A stretch of DNA of 32,956 bases from Pseudomonadota bacterium. GTDB lineage: Bacteria > Pseudomonadota > Alphaproteobacteria > Sphingomonadales > Sphingomonadaceae. The stretch is from the NCBI GenBank assembly GCA_023423775.1, contig JAFAEZ010000198.1, forward strand, positions 1-32,956, in the 5' to 3' direction. Shown in pieces: positions 9,969 through 16,919 of this stretch; position 1 is the stretch's first letter, and each line of letters starts with the position of its first letter. A program made the position numbers and the translations under genes. The notes beneath the pieces are model-generated. The model saw only the letters and a program-made list of their open reading frames with translations, was not told the DNA's origin and did no database searches.

Positions 9969-11480
9969 TCAAAGCAGCAGCCCGCTCCTCGGCGCTGCGC
10001 GCTTGGCTTTGGCCGGATCGGCTTCGGCCGCGGAGGCAGCGGTGGTCCAGCCGAGCTGGGGAATGCTGATCTGGCGCTTGCCGGTAAGGTCGATGCGGAC
10101 GACGATCGTGCCCCGCTCCTCCATATAATTGAGCAGGCGCCGGGCGCGGTTGGCCGAGCTGGTGCCGTAGATCGCGGCGAGATCGGCATCGGCCGGGCAT
10201 TCGGCCTCCTCCTTGGCGGCGCGCGCGATGGTGAGGAACACGCCCAGCATGTCTTCGGGCAGGCCGAGCGCGATCTCCATCGCATCGTCCCAGCCCTCCT
10301 CGCCCTCGCGGAAGAGGCCGGCGCGGGCCATCCCGAGGCGGCGGCGGAAGCCGGCGAGATCGAGCGCCGGATCGTTCAAGCGGTGCATGCGGCAGCGAAG
10401 CAGGAAATCCTGATAGAGGATCGCGGCCGACTGGAAGGCCGCAGCCGGATCGCCGACGATCTCGCGCAGCACATTCTCGACCACCGCGTCGCGCTCGTCG
10501 GGGTCCATGGCCGGCGCCGCGGGTTGCGGCGTCGCCGGCGTCATGACCGGATGGCTGAGGCTGCGGATCAGCTCCTCGGCGGCGACCGGGCTGGGACGCG
10601 GCGGCGCGGGCGGTGGCGGCGGCGCCTCTTCGGCCGGCGCGAACAGCAGGCTCTGCAGATCCTCGCCATTGGTCTGCGGCAGCGGCACGAGCTTGGGGCT
10701 GCCGCTGCGCGCGGCGGTCTTCACGTCGCCGATCTTCACCGACACTGGCCGCCGCGCAAGTGCCGGGCCGAGCGCGAGGAAGTGACCGCGCTGGAGGTCG
10801 CGAATCTGCTCGGCCTGCTTGCGCTCCATGCCGAGCAGATCCGCGGCGCGCGCCATGTCGATGTCGAGAAAGGTCCGCCCCATCAAGAAGTTGGACGCCT
10901 CGGCGGCGACGTTCTTGGCGAGCTTGGCGAGGCGCTGGGTGGCGATGACGCCGGCGAGGCCGCGCTTGCGGCCGCGGCACATCAAATTGGTCATCGCGCC
11001 GAGCGACAGGCGGCGGGCCTCGTCCGAGACCTCGCCCGCGGCCGACGGAGCGAACACCTGCGCCTCGTCCACCACGACCAGGGCCGGATACCAATGGTCG
11101 CGATGGGCATCGAACAAAGCGTTGAGGAAGGCCGCGGCGCAGCGCATCTGCTGATCCATCTCCAGCCCCTCGAGGCTGAGCACGACCGAGGCACGATGTT
11201 CGCGGATGCGGGTGGCCAGGCGGGCGATCTCGGTGAGGCTGTAGTCGGTCGCCTCAATCGCAGTGTGGCCGAATGTCGAAAGCGTGACGAAGTCGCCTTC
11301 CGGATCGATGACAACCTGCTGTACGAGGCCGGCGCTGCCCTCGAGCATGCGGCGCAGGAGGTGCGACTTGCCCGAGCCACTATTGCCCTGAACAAGGAGG
11401 CGGGTCGCCAGCAACTCCTCCAGGTCCATGCCAACGGCCTTGCCGGCGGCGTCCACCCCCATGTCGATCTGTACGCTCAC
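9969..11480 (-). CDS. HerA-like (DUF87/FtsK-fold) ATPase
   Basis: 503-residue P-loop ATPase. Walker A is GNSGSGKS at 32-39, Walker B is ALVVVDEAQ with Asp138/Glu139, and GRKRGLAGVIATQRLAKL near 185-205 carries the sensor Gln and Arg finger region of the HerA/FtsK group. Residues about 275-300 are a Pro-rich linker (PPPPPAPPRPSP), after which a C-terminal region without a recognised fold follows, ending in a helix-turn-helix-like stretch (LAAIYGTSSANRARRLLNYMEERG). HerA proteins translocate DNA, often with a NurA nuclease; no NurA is adjacent. The start is GTG at 11480 with AAGG nearby; ATG 11462 is an alternative. Housekeeping and defence roles are both possible; nothing here decides. Confidence 0.82.
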   Translation of the reverse strand: MSVQIDMGVDAAGKAVGMDLEELLATRLLVQGNSGSGKSHLLRRMLEGSAGLVQQVVIDPEGDFVTLSTFGHTAIEATDYSLTEIARLATRIREHRASVVLSLEGLEMDQQMRCAAAFLNALFDAHRDHWYPALVVVDEAQVFAPSAAGEVSDEARRLSLGAMTNLMCRGRKRGLAGVIATQRLAKLAKNVAAEASNFLMGRTFLDIDMARAADLLGMERKQAEQIRDLQRGHFLALGPALARRPVSVKIGDVKTAARSGSPKLVPLPQTNGEDLQSLLFAPAEEAPPPPPAPPRPSPVAAEELIRSLSHPVMTPATPQPAAPAMDPDERDAVVENVLREIVGDPAAAFQSAAILYQDFLLRCRMHRLNDPALDLAGFRRRLGMARAGLFREGEEGWDDAMEIALGLPEDMLGVFLTIARAAKEEAECPADADLAAIYGTSSANRARRLLNYMEERGTIVVRIDLTGKRQISIPQLGWTTAASAAEADPAKAKRAAPRSGLLL

Positions 11481-11494
11481 GCCTTGCCTTTGAA

Positions 11495-11506
11495 CGCCTT
11501 AAGGCG
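11495..11506. repeat. 12-bp perfect palindrome upstream of the HerA-like gene
   Basis: CGCCTTAAGGCG reads the same on both strands, 14 bases before the GTG start at 11480. It could be an operator or a small hairpin; no regulator can be assigned. Confidence 0.3.
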
Positions 11507-11571
11507 CGGGAAGCAAGATGGGACGGACCCCTAGCCCGGTCCTTTTCTGGGGATGAATCCGAAAGGTGCGC

Positions 11572-11778
11572 TCAGCCGGCGAGACGCTGGCCGGAAACCG
11601 AGTGGAGGGCGGGGGCGCGGCGGAAAGGCGGCCATGGCTCGCCCAGCCCGCGGGCGCGATATTCGGCGGCTGCGGCGAGATGACGGCGGCGCTCGGCCGG
11701 ATCGGCGGCGCGGTCGGCCAAGTAGAGCGCGCCCTGCCGCAGGCGCGCATAATGGATGAAATCGTCTTGCTGCAGCAT
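11572..11778 (-). CDS. 68-residue hypothetical protein, probable general stress response member
   Basis: MLQQDDFIHYARLRQGALYL begins a 68-residue helical, Arg/Ala-rich protein with no membrane segment; the middle ADRAADPAERRRHLAAAAEY looks like one amphipathic helix, followed by GLGEPWPPFRR. I do not recognise a family. The gene is credible because ATG 11778 has GGGAGA at ideal spacing and a perfect EcfG promoter lies 41 bases upstream. The reading frame continues far upstream but without coding character; that extension crosses the promoter and the DUF6766 gene. It is 91 bases upstream of the HerA-like gene on the same strand. Confidence 0.7.
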   Translation of the reverse strand: MLQQDDFIHYARLRQGALYLADRAADPAERRRHLAAAAEYRARGLGEPWPPFRRAPALHSVSGQRLAG

Positions 11779-11819
11779 CAAGGTCTCCCGCGGGCGGCCG
11801 GACGGCGCCATGAACCAAG

Positions 11820-11844
11820 AACGTATTGATCTGGCAGCAGTTCC
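11820..11844 (-). promoter_or_regulatory. EcfG (general stress sigma factor) promoter
   Basis: On the minus strand GGAAC (11844-11840) is followed by exactly 16 bases and CGTT (11823-11820), the full EcfG consensus GGAAC-N16/17-CGTT of alphaproteobacteria. Transcription would start near 11813, giving a leader of about 35 bases to the 68-residue gene. The match is seen; use by EcfG is inferred from the known consensus. Confidence 0.75.
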
Positions 11845-11921
11845 CCCCGCGGAGGAAAGTCGCGTTCCTACTACAAGGGGCGCCCGGGAAGCTTCTTCGT
11901 TACGGCGCCGACAGCTATACT

Positions 11922-12007
11922 GGGGGCACGACTCAGAAACGCCTGGTCGCTCCTTGTGCCCACTCCGTAGCGATCCCCTTACGCCCCGCTCCCGGGGCGT
12001 TTTGTTG
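11922..12007 (+). ncRNA. Candidate small RNA with CU-rich unpaired motifs
   Basis: This rightward stretch lies between two leftward genes and has no reading frame of note. GGGCAC (11924-11929) pairs with GTGCCC (11956-11961). Inside, GAC-CAG (11930-11936, one bulged T) pairs with CTGGTC (11943-11948) around a six-base loop, leaving GCTCCTT unpaired. A second hairpin (11981-12000, loop CTCC) followed by a T-tract is an intrinsic terminator. CUCCUU is complementary to Shine-Dalgarno sequence, as in the CU-loop small RNAs of alphaproteobacteria. A TATACT at 11916-11921 could be the -10 box, but it would place the start near 11928, slightly inside the first stem, so the 5' end is uncertain. Confidence 0.5.
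11981..12007 (+). terminator. Intrinsic terminator
   Basis: ACGCCCCG (11981-11988), loop CTCC, CGGGGCGT (11993-12000), then TTTGTTG: an 8-bp perfect stem with a tetraloop and a T-rich tail on the plus strand only. On the minus strand no T-tract follows, so it does not serve as an ordinary terminator for the DUF6766 gene. It implies a rightward transcript ending here. Confidence 0.75.
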
Positions 12008-12011
12008 TACG

Positions 12012-12671
12012 TCAGTCGCCGGTGTGGCTGTGCGGCGCAGCGACCGGCTTCGATTCGGGCGATTCCTTCTGGCGCAGGTAGATCGACAGGACGACCAGAA
12101 CAGCGGTGGACAGGAATTCGCTCTGCCAGTTCTGGAAACTCTCGAACCACAATTGCGGATCGCCCAGATAGTCGATCACGCCCATCGCCGGCTCGCCGTG
12201 GAGGCGGGCCTCCGATGCCGCCGACAGCGCGCTGAACCGCCAATGCAGAAGGAACGATGCGACGAACAGAAGGAACAGGACGATGCCCAAGGAATGGGCG
12301 TAGAGCCAGCGGACCGCTGCCCCCGCCCGAAGAGCCGCCGGCGCGCCGGGGCGCTGTGCCTGTTCGGCGAGGTTGGCGTCGCGCGGCAGCGCATCCGGAT
12401 CCTTGGATTCGGAAGAGCCACGCTGGAAGAGGATCGCAGTCAGCACGACGTAAGCTGACATCTGGAGAAATTCGCTCTCCCAATTTTCGAACACGGTGGA
12501 GAGAAATTCGTCGTCGGCCGCGTAAGCGAGCAGCGACACCGCCTGGCCACCATGGCGGGCGAGCTCCTCATTCTCCACCTGCCAGCCCATCACCCAGTGG
12601 CCGATGATGCTGACAAGGAACAAGGCCATGAGCGCAATCGTCAGCCCATTATCCTTGAGGAAACGCGACAC
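12012..12671 (-). CDS. DUF6766 family membrane protein, internally duplicated
   Basis: 219 residues with four membrane helices in two repeats. First half: NGLTIALMALFLVSIIGHWV, then NWESEFLQ, AYVVLTAILFQ and SSESK. Second half: HSLGIVLFLLFVASFLLHW, then NWQSEFLS, TAVLVVLSIYL and SPESK. NGLT and the HGGQAVSLLAY stretch near 40-50 match DUF6766, a family of unknown function common in alphaproteobacteria and other soil bacteria. The start is GTG at 12671 with GGGAGA six bases before; the nearby ATG is out of frame. An EcfG-like site lies just upstream. The C-terminus carries His residues (PHSHTGD). Confidence 0.85.
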   Translation of the reverse strand: MSRFLKDNGLTIALMALFLVSIIGHWVMGWQVENEELARHGGQAVSLLAYAADDEFLSTVFENWESEFLQMSAYVVLTAILFQRGSSESKDPDALPRDANLAEQAQRPGAPAALRAGAAVRWLYAHSLGIVLFLLFVASFLLHWRFSALSAASEARLHGEPAMGVIDYLGDPQLWFESFQNWQSEFLSTAVLVVLSIYLRQKESPESKPVAAPHSHTGD

Positions 12672-12699
12672 ATCCGATCTCCCGTTGTTTCGCGAGCGT

Positions 12700-12724
12700 A
12701 ATGCGGAGGGCGCGCGGTCGTTCC
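12700..12724 (-). promoter_or_regulatory. EcfG-like promoter, one mismatch
   Basis: On the minus strand GGAAC (12724-12720) is followed by 16 bases and CATT (12703-12700), one base off the CGTT consensus. Position fits: about 22 bases of leader before the GTG at 12671. Weaker than the site at 11820-11844, and the -10 mismatch falls on an important base. Confidence 0.45.
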
Positions 12725-12792
12725 CCGCCGGCCATTTGCAGCCGGGCGCGACTGCTGTAGCGCACGGGCTCCCACCCTTTCAGGAATGTTGC

Positions 12793-14025
12793 ATGGCCCT
12801 CTGGAACGACAATCTCACCGCTGATCGCCCGACCTTCGTCAGCCATCTGGAATGCTCGATCACTGGCGAACGCTACGAGGCCGACCAACTGCACGGCCTG
12901 TCGCGGGCGGGCCGGCCGCTGCTGGTGCGTTACGACCTGGAGGGCGCGCGCGGGGCGCTGAACAAAGACGAGGTGGCGAAGCGCCCGGCCGATTTCTGGC
13001 GCTGGCGCGAACTGCTGCCCTTGCGCGAGAAGGCGCATATCGTCAGCCTCGGCGAGAATGCGACGCCGCTGATCCCGCTGCCGCGCGCCGGCGGCGCGCA
13101 GGTCCTGGTCAAGGACGAGGGCCGGCTGCCGACCGGATCGTTCAAGGCGCGCGGCATCGCCATGGCGGTGGCGATGGCCAAGGAGCTGGGCGTGACTCGG
13201 ATCGCGATGCCGACCAACGGCAATGCCGGCGCCGCGCTCGCCGCTTATGCCAGCCGCGCGGGAATCGAGACGGTCGTGCTCTGCCCGGACGACACGCCCG
13301 AGATCAATGTCCGCGAAATCGCGCAGCAGGGCGCGCGCGTCTATCGCGTCAACGGCCTGATCGACGATTGCGGCAAGATCGTCGGCGAGGGCGCGGCCGC
13401 TGGCCACTGGTTCGACATGTCGACGCTGAAGGAGCCTTACCGGATCGAGGGCAAGAAGACGATGGGCCTCGAACTGGCCGAGCAACTCGGCTGGCAGCTG
13501 CCCGACGTGATCTTCTACCCGACCGGCGGCGGCACCGGCCTGATCGGCATGTGGAAGGCGTTCGCCGAATTGGAAGCGCTCGGCTTCATCGGGTCCGAGC
13601 GGCCGCGCATGGTGGCCGTACAGGCCGAAGGCTGCGCGCCGATCGTCAAGGCCTGGGCCGAGGGCGAGGAGCATGCGCCGCGCTGGGAGGACGCCCACAC
13701 GATCGCCGCCGGCATCCGCGTGCCGCGCGCGGTCGGCGACTTCCTGATCATCCGCGCGGTGCGCGAGAGCGACGGCTTCGGCATCACCGTGTCCGACGAG
13801 GCGATCGCGCAGGCCGTGGACGACGCGGCGCGCGAGGACGGCCTGCTGCTCTGCCCGGAAGGCGGCGCGACCCTGGCGGCCTATCGCAAGGCGCTGGCCG
13901 AGGGGCTGGTCTCGGCGGGCGACCGCGCCGTGCTGTTCAACTGCGCCACCGGCCTCAAATATCCGATGCCGGACCGCTCGCGAACGCTCGACCGCAACGG
14001 CCCGATCGATCTTGCGTCGCTCTGA
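12793..14025 (+). CDS. thrC: Threonine synthase (PLP-dependent)
   Basis: 410 residues, fold-type II PLP enzyme of the shorter, archaeal/plant-like threonine synthase group that turns O-phosphohomoserine into threonine. The PLP lysine is Lys118 in GSFKARG; MPTNGNAGAALAAYA at 139-153 binds substrate and cofactor; the glycine loop PTGGGTGLIGMWKAF lies near 240-254. N-terminal LECSITGERYE looks like a remnant of the Cys pair of the usual zinc-ribbon-like leader, with the second pair absent. ATG 12793 has AGGA seven bases before it; the frame is open further upstream but that overlaps the EcfG-like promoter region and lacks conservation. A threonine dehydratase-like activity cannot be excluded from sequence alone. 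Confidence 0.85.
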   Translation: MALWNDNLTADRPTFVSHLECSITGERYEADQLHGLSRAGRPLLVRYDLEGARGALNKDEVAKRPADFWRWRELLPLREKAHIVSLGENATPLIPLPRAGGAQVLVKDEGRLPTGSFKARGIAMAVAMAKELGVTRIAMPTNGNAGAALAAYASRAGIETVVLCPDDTPEINVREIAQQGARVYRVNGLIDDCGKIVGEGAAAGHWFDMSTLKEPYRIEGKKTMGLELAEQLGWQLPDVIFYPTGGGTGLIGMWKAFAELEALGFIGSERPRMVAVQAEGCAPIVKAWAEGEEHAPRWEDAHTIAAGIRVPRAVGDFLIIRAVRESDGFGITVSDEAIAQAVDDAAREDGLLLCPEGGATLAAYRKALAEGLVSAGDRAVLFNCATGLKYPMPDRSRTLDRNGPIDLASL

Positions 14026-14109
14026 GCGGAGCCTCGACGGGCCGGGTGAAATATGTCAGCTTCGTCGTAACGGACACTCGCCTGGACGGCGGATGACATG
14101 GAGGCTGCG

Positions 14110-14457
14110 ATGGGGTGGAAGTCGACCTTGATCCTGGGCGTGGCGCTGGCCGCGGCCGTGCCGGCGCTTGCCGAGCCGCGCGGGACTTCGAACGACGGCC
14201 TCAAATTCCGGGACTATCCCGCTGAATCGCTGAAGAATGGCGAGGAAGGCGTCGTCCACTATCGGGTCGCGATCAACAAGAAGGGCGAGCCGATGTCGTG
14301 CGAAGTGACCGGCAGCAGCGGCTATCCGCGTCTCGACGAGGCCACCTGCCAGATGATCGTGTTCAACGCCAAGTTCAACCGCGCTGCCGGCAAGAACCAG
14401 AAACGCTGGATCTATGACGGCAAGGTGGAGTGGCGGATCAACGCGCCCAACAGCTAG
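14110..14457 (+). CDS. Exported TonB C-terminal-like domain protein
   Basis: 115 residues with a signal peptide (MGWKSTLILGVALAAAVPALA). The mature part FRDYPAESLKNGEEGVVHYRVAINKKGEPMSCEVTGSSGYPRLDEATCQMI is a TonB_C fold: a YPAESL-type helix, strand with V-x-Y-x-V, turn with KGEP, and an L-D-x-A helix. No membrane anchor or proline-rich spacer is present, so it is not a standard TonB and may be free in the periplasm, as in many sphingomonad proteins of this type. ATG 14110 is chosen because GGAGG lies five bases before it; ATG 14098 is also in frame. It is 3 bases from the convergent rnr stop. Confidence 0.72.
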   Translation: MGWKSTLILGVALAAAVPALAEPRGTSNDGLKFRDYPAESLKNGEEGVVHYRVAINKKGEPMSCEVTGSSGYPRLDEATCQMIVFNAKFNRAAGKNQKRWIYDGKVEWRINAPNS

Positions 14458-14460
14458 GCG

Positions 14461-16812
14461 TCAGCGCTTGCGGCTCTGGTGGCGGACATTGCCGGGGCGG
14501 CCGCGCTTGCCCTGCATGTAGGGCTTCTTCTCGTCCTTGGGCTTGCGGCTGCGGCGGCCGTCGCGGAACGTGCGGCGGTCGCTGGTGCCGGCCGGTGTGT
14601 CGGGCAGCTCGAAGCGCAGGCCGCCGGTGACCGGATTGGCCTCGACCAGCCTCAGGGTCAGCCGCTGACCGGGGGCGAACGTGACCTGCGTGTCGTCGCC
14701 GACCAGGGTCTGGCTGGCCTCGTCATAGCGGAAATAGTCGCTGCCGAGAGTCGACACCGGGACGAGGCCGTCGCCGCCGAGACCCTCGACCGTCGCGAAG
14801 AAGCCGAACGGCTGGACGCCCGTGATCCGCGTCTCGACCAGCTCGCCGACCCGCTCCGAGAGGTAGGCGGCGACATAGCGGTCGATCGTTTCGCGCTCGG
14901 CCTCCATCGCGCGTCGCTCGAGCTGCGAAATGAGTTCGCCGGTGACCTCCATCGCCTCCGCCTCGCTGTCGGTGAGGCCGGTCTCGCGCGTTTCCGGCCC
15001 GAGCCCGTAGGCGCGGACCAGAGAGCGGTGGACCACGAGGTCCGCATAGCGGCGGATCGGCGACGTGAAATGGGCGTATGAGCCGAGTGCCAGGCCGAAA
15101 TGGCCGTGATTTTCGGGGCCGTAATAAGCCTGGGTCTGGGTGCGCAGGATCTGCTCCATGATCTGCGGCTTGAAGTCGGCCTCCCCCACCCGCTCGATGA
15201 TGCGGTTGAAGGTTGAGGGGCGCACGACCTGGCCGAGCGCGAATTCGAGCTCGAAGGTCTTGAGGTAATCCTTGAGCGCGACCAGTTTCTCACGGCTCGG
15301 CGGCTCGTGGTCGCGATACATGACCGGCGCCTTTTTCGCCTCGAGCGCCTTGGCGGCGGCGACGTTGGCCGCGATCATATAATCCTCGATGAGCTTGTGT
15401 GCGTCGAGCCGCTCGCGCGGCGCCACGGAGAGGATGCGGCCCTTCTCGTCGAGCATGACTCGGCGCTCGGGCAGATCGAGGTCGAGCGGCTCGCGCTTGG
15501 CGCGGGCGGCATAGAGCGCGCGCCAGCACGCCCAGAGCGGCTTCAGCGTCGACTCGACCAGCTCCGGAGCGACCGGCACGTCGGGCAGGTTCATGTCGGC
15601 TTCGGAGAAGCTGCACGGGCTCGACGCGACCTCGACCGCTTCCTCGACCCCCTTCCCTTCGGCCAGATCGATCGCCGCCTGGGCGTCCTCATAAGCGATA
15701 TTGGCGGCGATGCGGACGCGGGCGCGGTTGAAGCGCCAGCTCTTGAGCTGGCCGTCGCGCCCGACCTGCAGGTGGCAGACCATCGCCGCGCGGTCCTCGC
15801 CCTGCTTCAGCGAGCAGACGTGGGCGCTCAGCGTCTCGGGCAGCATCGGCACGACGCGATCGGGGAAATAGACGCTGTTGCCGCGCCGGCGCGCCTCCTT
15901 GTCGAGCGCCGAGCCGGGGCGGACGTAGAAGCTGACATCGGCAATCGCGACGATCGCCTTCCACCCACCGGCATTGGAGGGATCGTCATCGGGCGCGGCC
16001 CAGACCGCATCGTCATGGTCGCGCGCGTCCGCCGGATCGATCGCGACGATCGGGATATGGGTCAGATCCTCGCGGTCGCCGAGCTTCTGGCCAGCGATGC
16101 GCTCGGCCTCTTCCAGCACGCGCTCGGGAAATTCGTGGGGGATGCCGTGCTTGTGGATCGCGATCAGACTAAAGCTGCGCGGCGCGAACGGATCGCCGAG
16201 GATGTCGGTGACGCGCGCCGAGAGCCGCGGCGGGCGACCGGTTTTCTCCGCCAGCACGAGGTCGCCGACCTCGGCCTTGCCCTTGTCGGAAATGGGCAGC
16301 TCGCGCCGCTCGCGCTTGTCGACCGGGCGCAGCCAGAAGCTCTCCCCTTCCTGGTGGACCACGCCGAGGACGAGCTCGCTCCCTTTGAGCAATTTCTTCA
16401 TCGGGTGGCCGATGATGCCGGCGCCCTTCTCCTCGGTGCGGGCGAGCACGCGATCGCCGACGCCGAGCGCGCCCTTGCGGCCGAGTTCCTGCAGGCGGAT
16501 GCGCGGCTCCGGCGCGTCGCTTTCCCAACGCTCGGGCAGCGCCCAGGCGGTGCCGCTCTCGTCCACGTCGACGACGCGCAGCACGGTGACCTTCGGCACG
16601 CCGCCCATCTTGTGGAAGGCGCGGCCGGGCGCGGAGTCGATCAGCCCTTCGTCGCCCATGTCGCGCAGCAGGTGCTTCAGCGCGATCTTCTCGTTGCCGG
16701 CGAGCCCAAAGGCGCGCGCGATCTCGCGCTTGCCGGCCGGAGTTTCGGAAGTCTCGATGAATTCGAGGATCTGTTCGCGGCTGGGAAGGCCGGGTGTGTG
16801 CTTACGTGCCAT
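14461..16812 (-). CDS. rnr: Ribonuclease R
   Basis: 783-residue 3'-to-5' exoribonuclease of the RNB family, which degrades structured RNA. Order: N-terminal winged-helix-like domain (1-60), cold-shock/OB domains (about 70-230), RNB catalytic domain beginning IPIVAIDPADARDHDDAV with Asp259, Asp265, Asp267 and Asp268, further RNB motif SPIRRYADLVVHR, an S1 domain near 640-725, and a basic tail (KPKDEKKPYMQGKRGRPGN) that aids RNA binding. Length matches RNase R rather than RNase II. ATG 16812 has no good ribosome site; the alternative GTG 16830 is no better. It lies 107 bases downstream of the M28 gene with repeat sequence between them. Confidence 0.94.
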   Translation of the reverse strand: MARKHTPGLPSREQILEFIETSETPAGKREIARAFGLAGNEKIALKHLLRDMGDEGLIDSAPGRAFHKMGGVPKVTVLRVVDVDESGTAWALPERWESDAPEPRIRLQELGRKGALGVGDRVLARTEEKGAGIIGHPMKKLLKGSELVLGVVHQEGESFWLRPVDKRERRELPISDKGKAEVGDLVLAEKTGRPPRLSARVTDILGDPFAPRSFSLIAIHKHGIPHEFPERVLEEAERIAGQKLGDREDLTHIPIVAIDPADARDHDDAVWAAPDDDPSNAGGWKAIVAIADVSFYVRPGSALDKEARRRGNSVYFPDRVVPMLPETLSAHVCSLKQGEDRAAMVCHLQVGRDGQLKSWRFNRARVRIAANIAYEDAQAAIDLAEGKGVEEAVEVASSPCSFSEADMNLPDVPVAPELVESTLKPLWACWRALYAARAKREPLDLDLPERRVMLDEKGRILSVAPRERLDAHKLIEDYMIAANVAAAKALEAKKAPVMYRDHEPPSREKLVALKDYLKTFELEFALGQVVRPSTFNRIIERVGEADFKPQIMEQILRTQTQAYYGPENHGHFGLALGSYAHFTSPIRRYADLVVHRSLVRAYGLGPETRETGLTDSEAEAMEVTGELISQLERRAMEAERETIDRYVAAYLSERVGELVETRITGVQPFGFFATVEGLGGDGLVPVSTLGSDYFRYDEASQTLVGDDTQVTFAPGQRLTLRLVEANPVTGGLRFELPDTPAGTSDRRTFRDGRRSRKPKDEKKPYMQGKRGRPGNVRHQSRKR

Positions 16813-16830
16813 GAGACTAAAACCCGTCAC

Positions 16831-16914
16831 GCTGAACTTGTTTCAGCATCCATGAACACGAAAAGCGTTCAACCCGTCCCTTCCCTGTTCGCGGCCCCGG
16901 ATCAACCCCGGGGC
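16831..16914. repeat. Two palindromic extragenic elements between rnr and the M28 gene
   Basis: GCTGAA (16831-16836) and TTCAGC (16842-16847) form one hairpin; GCCCCGG (16894-16900) and CCGGGGC (16908-16914) form another. The second resembles the element at 24036. Both types are common dispersed palindromes in alphaproteobacterial genomes (known pattern); copy number cannot be assessed here. Confidence 0.55.
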
Positions 16915-16919
16915 GACGA

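Noticed and set aside
11525..11548. Possible plus-strand terminator GGACC-N8-GGTCC-TTTT
   Set aside because: The stem has only five pairs and a long loop, and no rightward gene precedes it.
11916..11921. TATACT as a firm -10 box for the small RNA
   Set aside because: It would place the start inside the first stem, and the expected -35 region (TTCTTC or TCTTCG) is a poor match; kept only as a possibility.
11779..12483. Upstream extension of the 68-residue protein
   Set aside because: It runs through the EcfG promoter, the terminator hairpin and the DUF6766 gene, and shows no protein motifs.
12604..12792. 63-codon N-terminal extension of threonine synthase
   Set aside because: It overlaps the start of the divergent DUF6766 gene, lacks a ribosome site and has no family counterpart; ATG 12793 has AGGA before it.
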